A stretch of DNA of 64,000 bases. Source: Thereva unica (Eukaryota > Arthropoda > Insecta > Diptera > Therevidae). The position numbers and the translations under genes are program-made. The DNA lies in contig CATLJY010000890.1 in assembly GCA_949987705.1 (NCBI GenBank), positions 51,926 to 115,925 of the forward strand. Direction: 5' to 3'. The notes below the pieces were generated by a model, which was not told the DNA's origin, searched no databases, and was given only the letters and a program-made list of their open reading frames with translations. Positions 47,690-58,648 of this stretch are shown here, in pieces. Every line of letters starts with the position of its first letter. Within the stretch, counting starts at the first letter, position 1.

Positions 47690-48690
47690 TTAACTGGCCG
47701 TCTCACTACCTGGACACCCTTGATTTCATCGACGGTGGGTGATTGGTCGTACTCTTCATCCGGGTATGTGGGGACACATTGTCGCGAGTTTAAATTATCT
47801 AATTCATGTACTTTGTACGGGTGTCTCCCTTCTTCCTTCTTTGCTCGCTGCCACCTTTCCACTCGAATGCACGCTTCGCGAAGCTGGCGCATATTGTCAT
47901 ATGTTGACCCCATTACCGCCCCTAGGGAGGAACTAAGGTTGGACATGACAATCTGTACCAGCTCGGCGGAGGGCATTGGCCTTGATAAGCGATTCGAAAG
48001 TGCCAACATTTTGGCGGCGTATACATCGTAGGACTGACCCAATTGTTTGGTTTCCAAGAGTTCTTTAATAATCTGGTAGTCGGTCTCACGCCCACCGAAT
48101 TGGTCGAGCAGGCTTGTTTTAAATTCAGACCACATAGGATTAGCATGGTGTCGACGGAATTGGGTCCAGTACCAGTCTTCGGCGGGGCCTGACAGAAGAG
48201 CTACAATGTTTCGAGTTAGCTCTGAGTTTAAGATTTCCTCATCCCGAGCTCTAGCTTCGGTTCGGTAGAGAAATTCCTCGGCCAAGATTTCTCCCGGCCG
48301 ACCTGAAAACTTAATGTTCCATCCTACAACAGGGGATTTCCGCTTAAAGGAGGGTCCCGTCCTATCATATTGTAAGCTAGGCCGGTCACCTACACTGGAG
48401 GTGCGGTGGAGGATTCCAGTTTGCTCCGGCTCGATGGTGGCAGTACTATGGCGGTTCAGTGATGATGGTTCTCCCAGACTGGCGCGGTTTGGGCGTGATT
48501 GCGACATTTGTTCGTAACGGTCTTGCATTCTGCTCAGTTCTTGTTTCAGACTTGCCACTTGTTCGATCAGAGCCTCCAATGGGGCGTCATGATCAGGCTC
48601 ACCGGACTCTGCACCAGGCCGAGCTTCATCAGATGGTTCACCGTCGTCTGAGGGTGGAGCAGTATTTGCCCCTGAACGAGTAGTAGGCAT
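47518..48690 (-). CDS. Ty3/Gypsy gag
   Basis: ATG at 48690 (MPTTRSGANT); the frame is open upstream but with a GTG. About 390 residues. An acidic, coiled-coil-prone N-terminus (EALIEQVASLKQELSRMQDR) is followed by a capsid-like region (AEEFLYRTEARARDEEIL, GPAEDWYWTQFRRHH, FGGRETDYQIIKELLETKQ) and two zinc knuckles, CWNCRQDGHTFTEC and CYRCGRPDVYTPTC. Intact, unlike pol. It packages the element RNA in a capsid-like particle. Confidence 0.88.
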   Translation of the reverse strand: MPTTRSGANTAPPSDDGEPSDEARPGAESGEPDHDAPLEALIEQVASLKQELSRMQDRYEQMSQSRPNRASLGEPSSLNRHSTATIEPEQTGILHRTSSVGDRPSLQYDRTGPSFKRKSPVVGWNIKFSGRPGEILAEEFLYRTEARARDEEILNSELTRNIVALLSGPAEDWYWTQFRRHHANPMWSEFKTSLLDQFGGRETDYQIIKELLETKQLGQSYDVYAAKMLALSNRLSRPMPSAELVQIVMSNLSSSLGAVMGSTYDNMRQLREACIRVERWQRAKKEEGRHPYKVHELDNLNSRQCVPTYPDEEYDQSPTVDEIKGVQVVRRPVNCWNCRQDGHTFTECTSPDRRVFCYRCGRPDVYTPTCPKCSGNPNQGARPRRDPRPI

Positions 48691-49309
48691 AATGAAAGAC
48701 GTAGGCTGTTTTGGTCGCGAGGGAAATTTGCCACCACTATTACAAGCCAGTAAGGGTAGCACGGAAGATGAAGATTTTTAACCTCTTAAACGGAGTGTAG
48801 GTATTTAATATTGGCCGCAACCGATAATGGACACTACTCAGTCCTGTAATAATTTAGCCAAATTAGATGGTAGACACTACGCGAGACAAAACTAGTTAAA
48901 TTATTGTTGCCGCGGGGTTAACTGGCGTATTACGAATGTACTATAGCTAAAAAGCTTCTATTAAATTGAAAAGAGTATCTAATTTTATATCCATAAAACT
49001 TAAAATTTTGATGCAAAAAAAAATAAAATTAAAATATAATTGGTTTTTTTTTTTTGTTTTTTTTGGTTATGGTGGGAGATGGCCCCCCGATGCAGGATGT
49101 CCTCCCCAAGGCATCGCTGGCTGAAGGCGCCGGTGACAGGCGGCTTATCTTAAGACGCGTGTCACCCGCGTCGTCAGGCAACTAGTGCTTCCATTTATGG
49201 GATCGACGCCGAAGATGGAGACAGGCCAGTGCCTATCACCTCACCGTGGACTCCCCTACGACTAATTTTGGGAAACCCCTCTCGTGGCAGGTTCCCGGTG
49301 ACCGTCTGT
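48691..49309. other. Leader region of the Gypsy element
   Basis: AT-rich segment (48780-49070) with a T-run near 49035-49060, then GC-rich sequence. No gene supported. A primer site next to the inner repeat was not found. Confidence 0.45.
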
Positions 49310-49870
49310 TGGAGAAAAGAAGAGATAGAAGCCTCCGAGAAGTTTACTGGGACCATTCCGACACCCCACCACGACTGGTCAACACCCTGTTGATATCCAG
49401 GAAGGCGGTGTGTCGAAGTGGTCATTCAACGGGGGGGCGGGTGGATAACCAGGCCGTCGAACCTGTCGCATGGCCAGGCGATAGGACGCCTGTTAGCCAA
49501 GACGGTGCAGGATCAACGGTCAGGCACCCACTCACCCATGCTACTCAAAAAAAAGGAAGAAAAGGAAAGGAATTTGTAGTGTCCACGGTCAAAGCAGACT
49601 CGCGCAGTGCCAGGCGATAGGACGCCTGTTAGCCAAACTCCGAGTCCGCTTGACAGGAACTAATTAAAATAGGGAGGCTACCGCAAAAGATAATAAAAAG
49701 ATGAAGTTGTGGAAGCAGAAGAAAGATAGGAAAGATGAAAAAAGGAAGAAGTGAAAAGGGCTAAGGCACCGCGGTAAGTATCTTCGCCCAGGCCAATAGT
49801 CAGAGGGACTTGGATGGAGAAGTGAACTAAAAAGAAGGAAGTCCACTCATGACTCCTCTCACTGGCCTAA
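49310..49870. repeat. Inner repeat of the Gypsy element, right (diverged)
   Basis: Counterpart of 43411-44090. It carries two copies of CAGGCGATAGGACGCCTGTT AGCC (49472 and 49608), each an AGGCG...CGCCT hairpin. Confidence 0.5.
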
Positions 49871-50070
49871 GCCACATGATAAATATCAAAACAGTCGGCT
49901 GTATTATATAGGGGACTGATTAAGAAGGATGGCATGGGATGGAGAGTAAATGAATAGAAAAAAGGGAAATGCCGACGGGGAAAATTAAAGTGTCACTAAG
50001 TGACCAACAGACGTTCCCATGCCATCTGTCCGTTAGACTAAGGAACTCAAAGTGAATTAAGCTCCTTAGC
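49871..50070. other. Spacer between inner repeat and primer site
   Basis: No coding region. It would be the 5' untranslated leader of the outer element on the minus strand. Confidence 0.4.
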
Positions 50071-50086
50071 CCATCGTTGGGCGCCA
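50071..50086 (-). other. Primer binding site candidate
   Basis: Reads TGGCGCCCAACGATGG on the minus strand, seven bases after the terminal repeat. TGGCGCCCAAC is a typical retro-element primer site. It supports a minus-strand LTR element whose 5' LTR is 50094-51300. Confidence 0.6.
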
Positions 50087-50093
50087 TTTTTAG

Positions 50094-51300
50094 GTAACTG
50101 TCTGGAGTGGGTGTGCCATAGCACGAAGTCGGAAAATAAGCACATCCCAATAAAGGATGTGCAAGACTCACCTTACACAAAAAAATAGAGAAAGGGGGCA
50201 GAAAGAGGGTGGCTGGGCAGGCTTGACCGCCGAGGGTGATTGCCGAATTTGTAGCATCCGCTGCACCGTTCGTCGGCACGACGTGCGGTGCGCAAACTAG
50301 CTCGCCGGATGGGGTGGGGTTCGCGGTACAGGGATGCCGAATGGTGACAGTTCAAACAAAACTAAAGCTCGTGCCTGTATACGAAAATTTAAAAGGAGCG
50401 GCAGTGGCGGAGAAACAAACCTACCGAGGCCAACAAGAGGGGGCCAGAAAACCAGGGGAGAGAGATGGTCACCTGTTACACTGCCATTTAGTAAGGGAAT
50501 TCACAAAAAAAAATCATCTGGTTTAAACGGTAAGCACTTACCTTAACGAGGCCATACTACGTCCCGGGGCCTCACCCCTCCATTAGTGCTTCTTAGCCGA
50601 CCATTTTTCCGGCTTTATTCTTTCGATGGGTTAAGTTTATATTTCTATTCATTTTCTTATTATTTCCTTTTGGTTTTATTTATTTATTTTATTTCATTTT
50701 AAATTTACGATTTATTTTATTATAATTTCCTTTTTTTTTTGATTTTATTTATTTATTTTACTTCAGTTTATGTTTTTACTATTTATTGAGTTATAATTTC
50801 CATTTTGGTTTTATTTATTTATTTTATTTCATTTTAAATTTACGATTTATTCTATTATAATTTCCTTTTTTTTTTTGATTTTATTTATTTATTTTACTTC
50901 AGTAGATATTTTTACTATTTATTGAATTATAATTTCCATCTTGGTTTTATTTATTTATTTTATTTCATTTTAAATTTACGATTTATTCTATTATAATTTC
51001 CTTTTTTTGATTTTATTTAGTTATTTTACTTCAGTTGATATTTTTACTATTTATTGAGTTATAATTTTCCATTTTGGTTTTATTTATTTATTTTATTTCA
51101 TTTTAAATTTACTATTTATTTTATTATAATTTCCTTTTTTTGATTTTATTTATTTATTTTACTTCAGTTTATATTTTTACTATTTATTGAATTATAATTT
51201 CCTAATAAATAGCTATTTTAACATGTTTTAAAGCCAAAAATTATATTCGAAAGCTCTTTAATTTAGAAAATTTATTTATTCGTCGAAGAAATATTTTGGT
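50094..51300 (-). repeat. Right terminal repeat (candidate 5' LTR, minus strand)
   Basis: Counterpart of 38157-42834. The GC-rich part (50094-50640) is followed by an AT-rich block of about six ~95-bp units (ATTATAATTTCC, GGTTTTATTTATTTATTTTA, TTTTACTATTTATTGA). Copy number in this block differs between the two repeats. Confidence 0.6.
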
Positions 51301-52163
51301 GCGATACATAACCTTTTTTGATCACTTGTGAATAGCTTTTCCCGCCGCAATCACGATATGTGTGTATGTAGGTATGAATGTATGATGATGTATCACGCGT
51401 TATATCCACTACATTTATCCAATATCCTTGCCGTAAATTAAACACTCGAAACACAAGTACCGTGTGTACGTATATATACAATAGTGTCGGGCATATATCC
51501 GCTATAGCATAGAGACGATTCTGTTAATCCAGGATTCGTGATTGGATTATGCCCAGTAACGTGAAAATTGGTATATCCATGCCCTTTAGGGTGGTGCAGG
51601 TATATACATATATATATTTTTTTTCAAAATACCCACTACCTACCCCCACATACACTAACTAACCTTGCACAACGGTTAAACAATTATTTCTCTTTTTTAC
51701 ATCAATTAAACATTCAGTGGGCGGAAAAGGTTTCAATGGTTATCACTTCCAGCAACACCTGAAATACACAGCTGTGTGAAGTTGGCCCCCCGAATTGCGA
51801 ATTTCAAATTTGTACTGGGGGAATCGATTGACCATTTTTTGACCATTATTGACCACCACTAACTTTCGTTTGACCACCCGCCATTTTCGAGGACCAATCA
51901 AAACAACTTTGGGGGGCTAACTTCACGCTAGCCCCCCGAGTTTGATATTTCGATAATTTTAAATCGGAAAAGGATTGACCACTTTTTGACCATTATTGAC
52001 CACCAAAATATGTCGTTAGACCACCCTCCAATTTTACAAAAAAAAAAATTTTAATGTATTAGTCACCTGCGAAAGAATTCGCAATGCAACGAGCACTTTC
52101 TCCAAAATTTTAAGCGCCGTTCTCTAACATTTTGTATAATTAACTTGAATGTCTCATTTGAAA
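51301..52163. other. Unique sequence and degenerate GACCAC-rich region before the satellite
   Basis: No gene recognised. From 51780 the sequence becomes rich in TTGACCA, GACCACC and GGGGGGCTA motifs that recur in both orientations (GGGGGGCTAACTTCACGC, then tagccccccgag) and resemble a diverged form of the neighbouring 171-bp satellite. Confidence 0.5.
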
Positions 52164-53013
52164 TTGTTTAAAATTTTTATGACGCGTTTTCAGAGGTGGT
52201 CAAACGTCAAATTACGTTTCTAACGCCTTTGCGAAGGTGGTCAAACGTTTTCAGCGTTTGACCACTCGTCATTATCAAATTTCACTAGAACAACCGCGAA
52301 AAATGATCTAACTTCGTGATGCGTCTCTTTTGAAATTGTAAAAAAAAAATTTACGCATTTTGAGAGGTGGTCAAACGTCAAATTACGTTTCTAACGCCTT
52401 TGCGAAGGTGGTCAAACGTTTTCAGCGTTTGACCACTCGTCATTATCAAATTTCACTAGAACAACCGCGAAAACTTCGTGATGCGTCTCTTTTGAAATTG
52501 TAAAAAAAAATTTACGCATTTTGAGAGGTGGTCAAACGTCAAATTACGTTTCTAACGCCTTTGCGAAGGTGGTCAAACGTTTTCAGCGTTTGACCACTCG
52601 TCATTATCAAATTTCACTAGAACAACCGCGAAAAATGATCTAACTTCGTGATGCGTCTCTTTTGAAATTGTAAAAAAAAAATTTACGCATTTTGAGAGGT
52701 GGTCAAACGTCAAATTACGTTTCTAACGCCTTTGCGAAGGTGGTCAAACGTTTTCAGCGTTTGACCACTCGTCATTATCAAATTTCACTAGAACAACCGC
52801 GAAAACTTCGTCATGGGTCTCTTTTGAAATTGTAAAAAAAAATTTACGCATTTTGAGAGGTGGTCAAACGTCAAATTACGTTTCTAACGCCTTTGCGAAG
52901 GTGGTCAAACGTTTTCAGCGTTTGACCACTCGTCATTATCAAATTTCACTAGAACAACCGCGAAAACTTCGTCATGGGTCTCTTTTGAAATTATAAAAAA
53001 AAATTTACGCATT
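52164..53013. repeat. 171-bp satellite array, left block (five units)
   Basis: Units of about 160-171 bp with AGAGGTGGTCAAACGTCAAA, TTACGTTTCTAACGCCTTTG, CGAAGGTGGTCAAACG, TTTTCAG, CGTTTGACCACTCGTCATTA and AACTTCGTGATGCGTCTCTT. Short units lack an 11-bp piece around AAATGATCT. The block continues after the LINE at 58649. Confidence 0.95.
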
Positions 53014-53130
53014 TTTATTTATTTATTTATTTGCCAAAACAAGGCTCACTTAAACTAATTATTACATATGGTACTTAACATAACATATGGTACTTAAAGT
53101 AAGCACTGGCAGAAATAATCATAAGTTATA

Positions 53131-55980
53131 CTAATTGAGTTGTGCTGTTAGTAGGGATCTAAGTTTTTTTTTGTAAGAATGTTTGTTTATGGAGGGAGAG
53201 AAACATGATCCATAGAAATTAAAAACCATACAGCATCTGTTGACAGGCTCGTTCCTAGCATACTCCGTACGATGCGGATATTCCTTAAGCAGTTTTGTAT
53301 GTCTTGTTTGTCGAACATCATCATTAAATTTGATCATATCCGACAGACACTGCACTTTAATATTGCCATTTAGAACGTCAAGGGTGAGGCATGACGTGAG
53401 CAGCTTTCTCCTGCATGACAGAGGCATGAGTTCTAACACCTTTAACCTCTCCGTGTAGGGTGGAAGGCTATGATAATCATGCGGATCATGTAGATGCCTC
53501 AGCGCAAATAGAAGGAATTTCCTTTGAATTGATTCAATCCTGTTGCTGTGAACTTGAAATATAGGGTCCCAAATAGTGCAAGCGTATTCCAGGATTGGGC
53601 GGACTACAGAACAGAAAAGTGTCTTTGTGACCCATACATTGTCGAATTCTTTAGCCCTTCTCTTTATAAAGCCTAGAAGTTTATTGGCTCTGGCCGTGAT
53701 ATTATCATATTGCAGATTGAAATTTAGTTTGTTGTCAAGGACAACACCTAAATCCACAATATGATCAACATGGTTCAAAGTTTTGCCGTTGAGATGATAG
53801 GAGTGTAGCTGCGTGTCTTTTTTGCGTGAGAAGGTTATTGCATGACATTTGCTGGTGTTAAGATGCAATTTATTAGCTGTGCACCAGTCATGTAATGCAT
53901 CAAGTTTCGACTGGAAAAAGACTACGTCACTTTGGGATTTAACGGCGCTATATATTTTCAGGTCGTCTGCATAAAAGAGATGTGGAATATCTATTAACTT
54001 TTCAGATAAATCGGTGATGAAGATATTGAAAAGAAGAGGGCCTAGATGACTACCCTGGGGAACCCCGGAAGTTACTGCAATTTCATTAGAAAAAAACCCT
54101 TGAAATCTAACAACCTGAGTTCTTTCATTTAGATAAGATTTTATCCATTCCAGGGTAGTGCCTGATATACCGGCTCTTACAAGCTTTGCCATTAAGGTGT
54201 CATGGTCTACTCGATCAAAGGCCTTGCTAAAGTCAGTATAAACAGCATCCATTTGATACCCGTTTTCCATGCCACGCAGCAGATCAGAAGCTAAGACCAT
54301 AAGATTTGAGGTCGTCGAACGCCCTTTTCTGAAACCATGCTGTTGTTCGTTTAGCAATGGGTCAATAAGTGGGGCAATTTTGTCATAGACAAGTTTTTCG
54401 AAAAGTTTGGGAATGGATGACAAGATAGCAATGCCCCTATAGTTGCCCACCGAGTGCTTATCGCCTGCTTTATGTATCGGCGTGAGGAAAGATTTTTTCC
54501 ACATCGTGGGAAAGTGCCCTAATGATAATGATTTATTGAAGATAATGTGGAGAGGAAATAAGATCTGTTTTGCGAAGCACTGCAAAAAGGCAGGAGGCAG
54601 ATTGTCAGGACCGGGACCTTTTTTAGCATCAAGATTATTTAAGCCAGTCATTATGTCGTCAACGGATAGGGATAGATTATTTATTAGAAGTGAACTCCCA
54701 ATGTACGTATGTGTTGGATCGGTGAGCTCTGTATTCGATTTTGGGGAAAAGACTTCGCTGAACCAGGCAGCAAACATATTGCTAATTTCCTGTGGGCACG
54801 AGGAGTGCTTTCTACCGTTTGTCATAGATGTCGGATAGCCCTGGGTCTTTCGTTTTACATTAACGAAATCAAAGAATTTTTTTGGATCTTTTATAATGCT
54901 ATCTCCGATAGAATTAAGATAAGCAGTATAGGCCTCACGTGACCTAAGAGTGAATTCGGAGGCTAACTCACTATAAGCTAAATTCAATTCCGCGTTAGCG
55001 TTGGGGTTCTTTCTAATCATATGATACAATTTATTCCTCCGATTTCGAAGAGACCGCAAATTTTTATCAAGCCATGGCTCCGTTAATTTATCCCTTTTTT
55101 TAATTCTGGGTACATATTTGTCAATGGAATTGAAAATAATAGTATAGAAATGTGATACTATTTCGTCAATATCATTGCCTAACAGCCGATTCTCCCAGTC
55201 GACAAGGGATAATTCGGAGACGATGTTGGTATAATTTGCGTTCTTGAAATCATACACAATTGACTTGTTGTATGATTTGCGATGATTAGAAACTGTAGAA
55301 AAAAGCTCAAGAACCCATGCGGAGTGGTGGGTGGAATTTGAGAAAAGATTTTCCTCTGGGGAAGCGGGTAGAATGTTCACCTCCTCATACGAATTGGTGA
55401 AAATAAGGTCCAACCATTTACCACAGGAATTTGGACACCTAATAATTTGGTGGAGATCATTGCTATAAAAAGTGTCGATAAGCTTTATATCGATTGTGTT
55501 TATGACATTAATCGGAAGTAAGATATTGTCTTCCTCGTCTGGGATAAAAGATAGATTGGGGCGGTTAAAGTCTCCTAGGATAAACATATCGTCGTTACCG
55601 CATAGAGATTCGTTTACATCATCTAATATATGCAGTAAGTCATCATAATTAGATTCGTCCGAATTGGGAGGGATGTAGAAAGTGCCAATAAATATACTTT
55701 TTCCTCCCGAGTTGATTTTTACAAAAACGTTCTCGAAAGACTGTGAGCGACCGGTCGTGATAAGTTCACTCTTTAAGGGATCTTTGATGGCTATAAGGAC
55801 TCCCCCACCTCTTGAGAGGCCGGTAGAACTGTAGTCTCTGTCACATCTATAAATAGTCCAACTACAGTCTAAGATCTCTTCGTTAAGAAAGGTTGTATTT
55901 AACCATGTCTCGGTTATTACGATCACATTAAAGGGGCACGATTTAGAATCGATGAAGAGATTATTCAGTTTCCCTCTCAT
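53131..55980 (-). CDS. LINE ORF2: AP-endonuclease and reverse transcriptase
   Basis: 949 residues from ATG 55980. The endonuclease has ITETWL (E24), GGGVLIAI, FIGTFYIPPN and ILGDFNRPN (~134-142). The RT spans ~490-760 with GNYRGIAILSSIPKLFEKLV, QQHGFRKGRSTTSN, YTDFSKAFDRVDH (Asp583), SGVPQGSHLGPLLFN and YADD (670-673). A C-terminal region with RIESIQRKFLLFAL and NRCCMVFNFYGS follows. Undamaged. The endonuclease family normally starts a few residues earlier; here IRLFYHNCSG is encoded in frame just upstream of the ATG and downstream of the ORF1 stop, so initiation or stop readthrough is open. It acts by nicking DNA and priming reverse transcription at the target. Confidence 0.95.
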   Translation of the reverse strand: MRGKLNNLFIDSKSCPFNVIVITETWLNTTFLNEEILDCSWTIYRCDRDYSSTGLSRGGGVLIAIKDPLKSELITTGRSQSFENVFVKINSGGKSIFIGTFYIPPNSDESNYDDLLHILDDVNESLCGNDDMFILGDFNRPNLSFIPDEEDNILLPINVINTIDIKLIDTFYSNDLHQIIRCPNSCGKWLDLIFTNSYEEVNILPASPEENLFSNSTHHSAWVLELFSTVSNHRKSYNKSIVYDFKNANYTNIVSELSLVDWENRLLGNDIDEIVSHFYTIIFNSIDKYVPRIKKRDKLTEPWLDKNLRSLRNRRNKLYHMIRKNPNANAELNLAYSELASEFTLRSREAYTAYLNSIGDSIIKDPKKFFDFVNVKRKTQGYPTSMTNGRKHSSCPQEISNMFAAWFSEVFSPKSNTELTDPTHTYIGSSLLINNLSLSVDDIMTGLNNLDAKKGPGPDNLPPAFLQCFAKQILFPLHIIFNKSLSLGHFPTMWKKSFLTPIHKAGDKHSVGNYRGIAILSSIPKLFEKLVYDKIAPLIDPLLNEQQHGFRKGRSTTSNLMVLASDLLRGMENGYQMDAVYTDFSKAFDRVDHDTLMAKLVRAGISGTTLEWIKSYLNERTQVVRFQGFFSNEIAVTSGVPQGSHLGPLLFNIFITDLSEKLIDIPHLFYADDLKIYSAVKSQSDVVFFQSKLDALHDWCTANKLHLNTSKCHAITFSRKKDTQLHSYHLNGKTLNHVDHIVDLGVVLDNKLNFNLQYDNITARANKLLGFIKRRAKEFDNVWVTKTLFCSVVRPILEYACTIWDPIFQVHSNRIESIQRKFLLFALRHLHDPHDYHSLPPYTERLKVLELMPLSCRRKLLTSCLTLDVLNGNIKVQCLSDMIKFNDDVRQTRHTKLLKEYPHRTEYARNEPVNRCCMVFNFYGSCFSPSINKHSYKKKLRSLLTAQLN

Positions 55981-56073
55981 ACCACTGCAATTGTGATAAA
56001 AGAGCCTTATACTTTCAGATGGGGTTGGTTTAGGTTGGGTGGGGATAAGATTAGTCTTTGGGGAAGTGACTAG

Positions 56074-58233
56074 TTAGGGGCGATAATACCTAGACATATC
56101 ATCGCGGCTCTTTTGTAATTGAGATACGTGAAGCGATCTTACGTGGGAGGCATAAGTGGAGAGATCCTTGTCAACATCTTGGGATGGAATTTGATGCTGT
56201 TCGTGATACAAGGTAAAGAGTTTGAGTAAAGAGGAGCGATCAATAGGGAGACCTTCTTGTTGAATGGACACCATAAGGTTGGTCTTTGTTTTTCCATTTA
56301 TGCAGGTAGAATCTGGTGCATTGTGCATGTAGGCAAGAAAGAGCCTTACATTGTCAAAAACTCTCCAGTCTCTTAAACGAGACAGTAAGTACCGACCCTC
56401 TGTTGAATTTGCCGAAATTAGGGTGTTTTTTACAACAGGAGGCTGTAGAGGGTCCAAGAAAGGTTTTTTAACTGTGGGGGCTTCAGTTATATGACTCACA
56501 GGAGGGACAGCAATGGCATCCATGGGTTGTAGTTGAGGTTGTGAGATTTCTGTTGTGTGATTTGAAGGAATATCGTTGACGTCAAAGTAGGAACGATCGC
56601 CGACGATGATGTGGCTGCGCGAGAAATTTGGGTAATTTGATGAGTTCTTGGGGAGGGTTGGGGGTGTAGGGATAGTGGATGGTGAAGCAGGCAATTTATT
56701 TTTCTTAGGATTAGGTATGTTAGTTTTGGTGTTAGATAAGGGATTTACTGTTAAGGGCTTAGTTTGTACGTTAGATTTAACACTAATTTTACTACTATGT
56801 CTAAACGTACGAGACTTAACCTTGCTACTTTTTTCCTTCCATAGGCTAAGAGTTAGCTGCTTTCACTTGAAGACATCAGATTTCGAGTTAAGAAATAGCC
56901 ACTCATATTTGGTTGGCATGAGAGGCTTGAAATTCCTATTTGTTTTTCTGGATGAAATTATTCTGCAACCGCTTATCTTCACTGAAAATTTGTTTTTGAA
57001 AAAGTTAGAGACCCAGGACTTATCCGCTTGTGCTGGTGCGCCCTTGAGGAAATAAGCTGACAGCTCATTATCGGATAGTGAAGTGTTGGATAGAAAACGG
57101 GTTTCTCCTAATCCATTTTGAGATTGCTTTTTGTCCTTCATTTTTTTTGATGATTTTTCTGATGATTTTTCGTTGTTAGCAGCACTAATTCTCTTCAATC
57201 TAATATTCCATTCCTCTGGTGACCACGTTGTCCCAAATTTCTTTATTTGTTCTTGGGGTAAATGCAGCGGTGGTAGCCCACGGTGCAGCGGTGGTAAGTG
57301 GCGAGATGGGCTGGATGAGATTGAAAAGGATTGCAAGTGAAGGTTGGTTAAGTTAGGAGGACCCAGCGTAAAATTACTTCCACTGCCTATGTTACTTCCT
57401 CCGCATGCGTTCCTGTGGTAGAATGGTTGGGCGCTTTGTAGTTCTTCCGAAAGAGTAAGTGACTTTTCTTCTAAAGCTAGATTAGCATTATGACTCATTG
57501 CTTCGTCGCTGGTATTTAACTTTGAACATGCCAGTTCAGCTTCCAGATGATTAAATTGGGATCTCACGTCATTTTTCAAGTCCGAAATACCGTCAAAGAA
57601 GGTGGATAGCTTTTGAAGGCAATCGGAGACTCCCGCGACTAGATTAGACATTGATTCGTTGTCTTGTTTGCATTTGTTCCCTTCCGCAATGAGCTTAATT
57701 TTCTTAACTGTAGAATTAATCGAGTTAAGCTCGAATTTAATAAATTTATATAACTCCTCCACTAGATCGTTAATAGTGGCATTATCATTAGAAATTGAAA
57801 ACTTTTCCAGTTTCGATTTGATGTAGTCAAAATTTTTGGAGTCATTTTGAAGATCACATTCTACACGATCGACGGTGGCGGAAAGCTCATTAATATTTTC
57901 ATTAAGTAAGCTGATTTTATTTTCAACGTTATGAGCTTTGGCGTTGCAGGCTTCGAAACCGTTTTTAAGCTCATTGACAGAATCATTCAGGTTGGTTATA
58001 CTGTGGCTATTTGATTTAATTGCTAGCAATATGTGCGAGAGGTTTACCGACTTGCACTCTGGACAATAAAATTTAAACGTTTTTTTGTACTCACTCACAT
58101 ACTTCAGCGAAGACCGAGAAAGCCCAATGCATGTAATGTGGAATGAGTTGTCGCAGACCCCATTGCACGTAATCCATTCATCCACGTAATCGGATTTGGA
58201 CGCGGTGCATGTGCTTTTTCTGCATTTGCTCAT
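56074..58233 (-). CDS. LINE ORF1: PHD-like finger protein, single internal UGA
   Basis: ATG 58233. Residues 4-60 form a PHD-type Cys4-His-Cys3 pattern (C4, C9, C23, C27, H32, C35, C57, C60), typical of CR1-like ORF1. A long coiled-coil-prone region (~85-250) and a Ser/Pro-rich part follow. The frame meets UGA at about 56860-56862 (codon 457) but continues in the same frame without another stop to UAA at 56074-56076, giving ~720 codons in all; the downstream part has no ATG near its start. ORF1 binds element RNA. The stop may be a mutation or a readthrough site. Confidence 0.85.
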
Positions 58234-58648
58234 GTTGAAAGTAGAGCACTGTTATGTTGTAATTTATGATGACAAGGTCCAAAGTCCAAACCGATTACAA
58301 AGTTAATGATTATCTTTATAATATGATATTATGGGGGTGGAACACTATTACTGGGCACTGGTATATTATTTTTATTGCCACAAAATCACTTTGTCACAAT
58401 ATGTTTCTATTAGGGAAGTATTGATGGATTAATCAGCGGAATCACTTTTCAACAGGTTAACTCTTGTCAGTACCGTTTATTGATTTATTTAACTAAACTT
58501 ATAGGAAAAACTTAGTGCTAGAAACCTATGGAGCACTAACTATAACAGTTTACGTATTGGTCGGGGTAAGAAAAGGGCGAAAGAATTAAATTACTGTGAG
58601 CTCGCGACAACACGACCGGCACGGTTGACGGTTAACGTAAGTTTTTGA
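58234..58648 (-). other. LINE 5' untranslated region
   Basis: Between the ORF1 start and the satellite. No reading frame. No TATA is needed for an internal LINE promoter. Confidence 0.55.

Larger units (their letters stand above)
53014..58648 (-). mobile_element. CR1-like LINE, near full length, inserted in the satellite
   Basis: The 3' tail (AAATAAATAAATAAA on the minus strand) is at 53014-53033, ORF2 at 53131-55980, ORF1 at 56074-58233 and a 5' leader to about 58648. Satellite of the same orientation flanks both sides, so the element split an existing array. Target duplication is unclear (only a few T residues shared). Confidence 0.85.
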
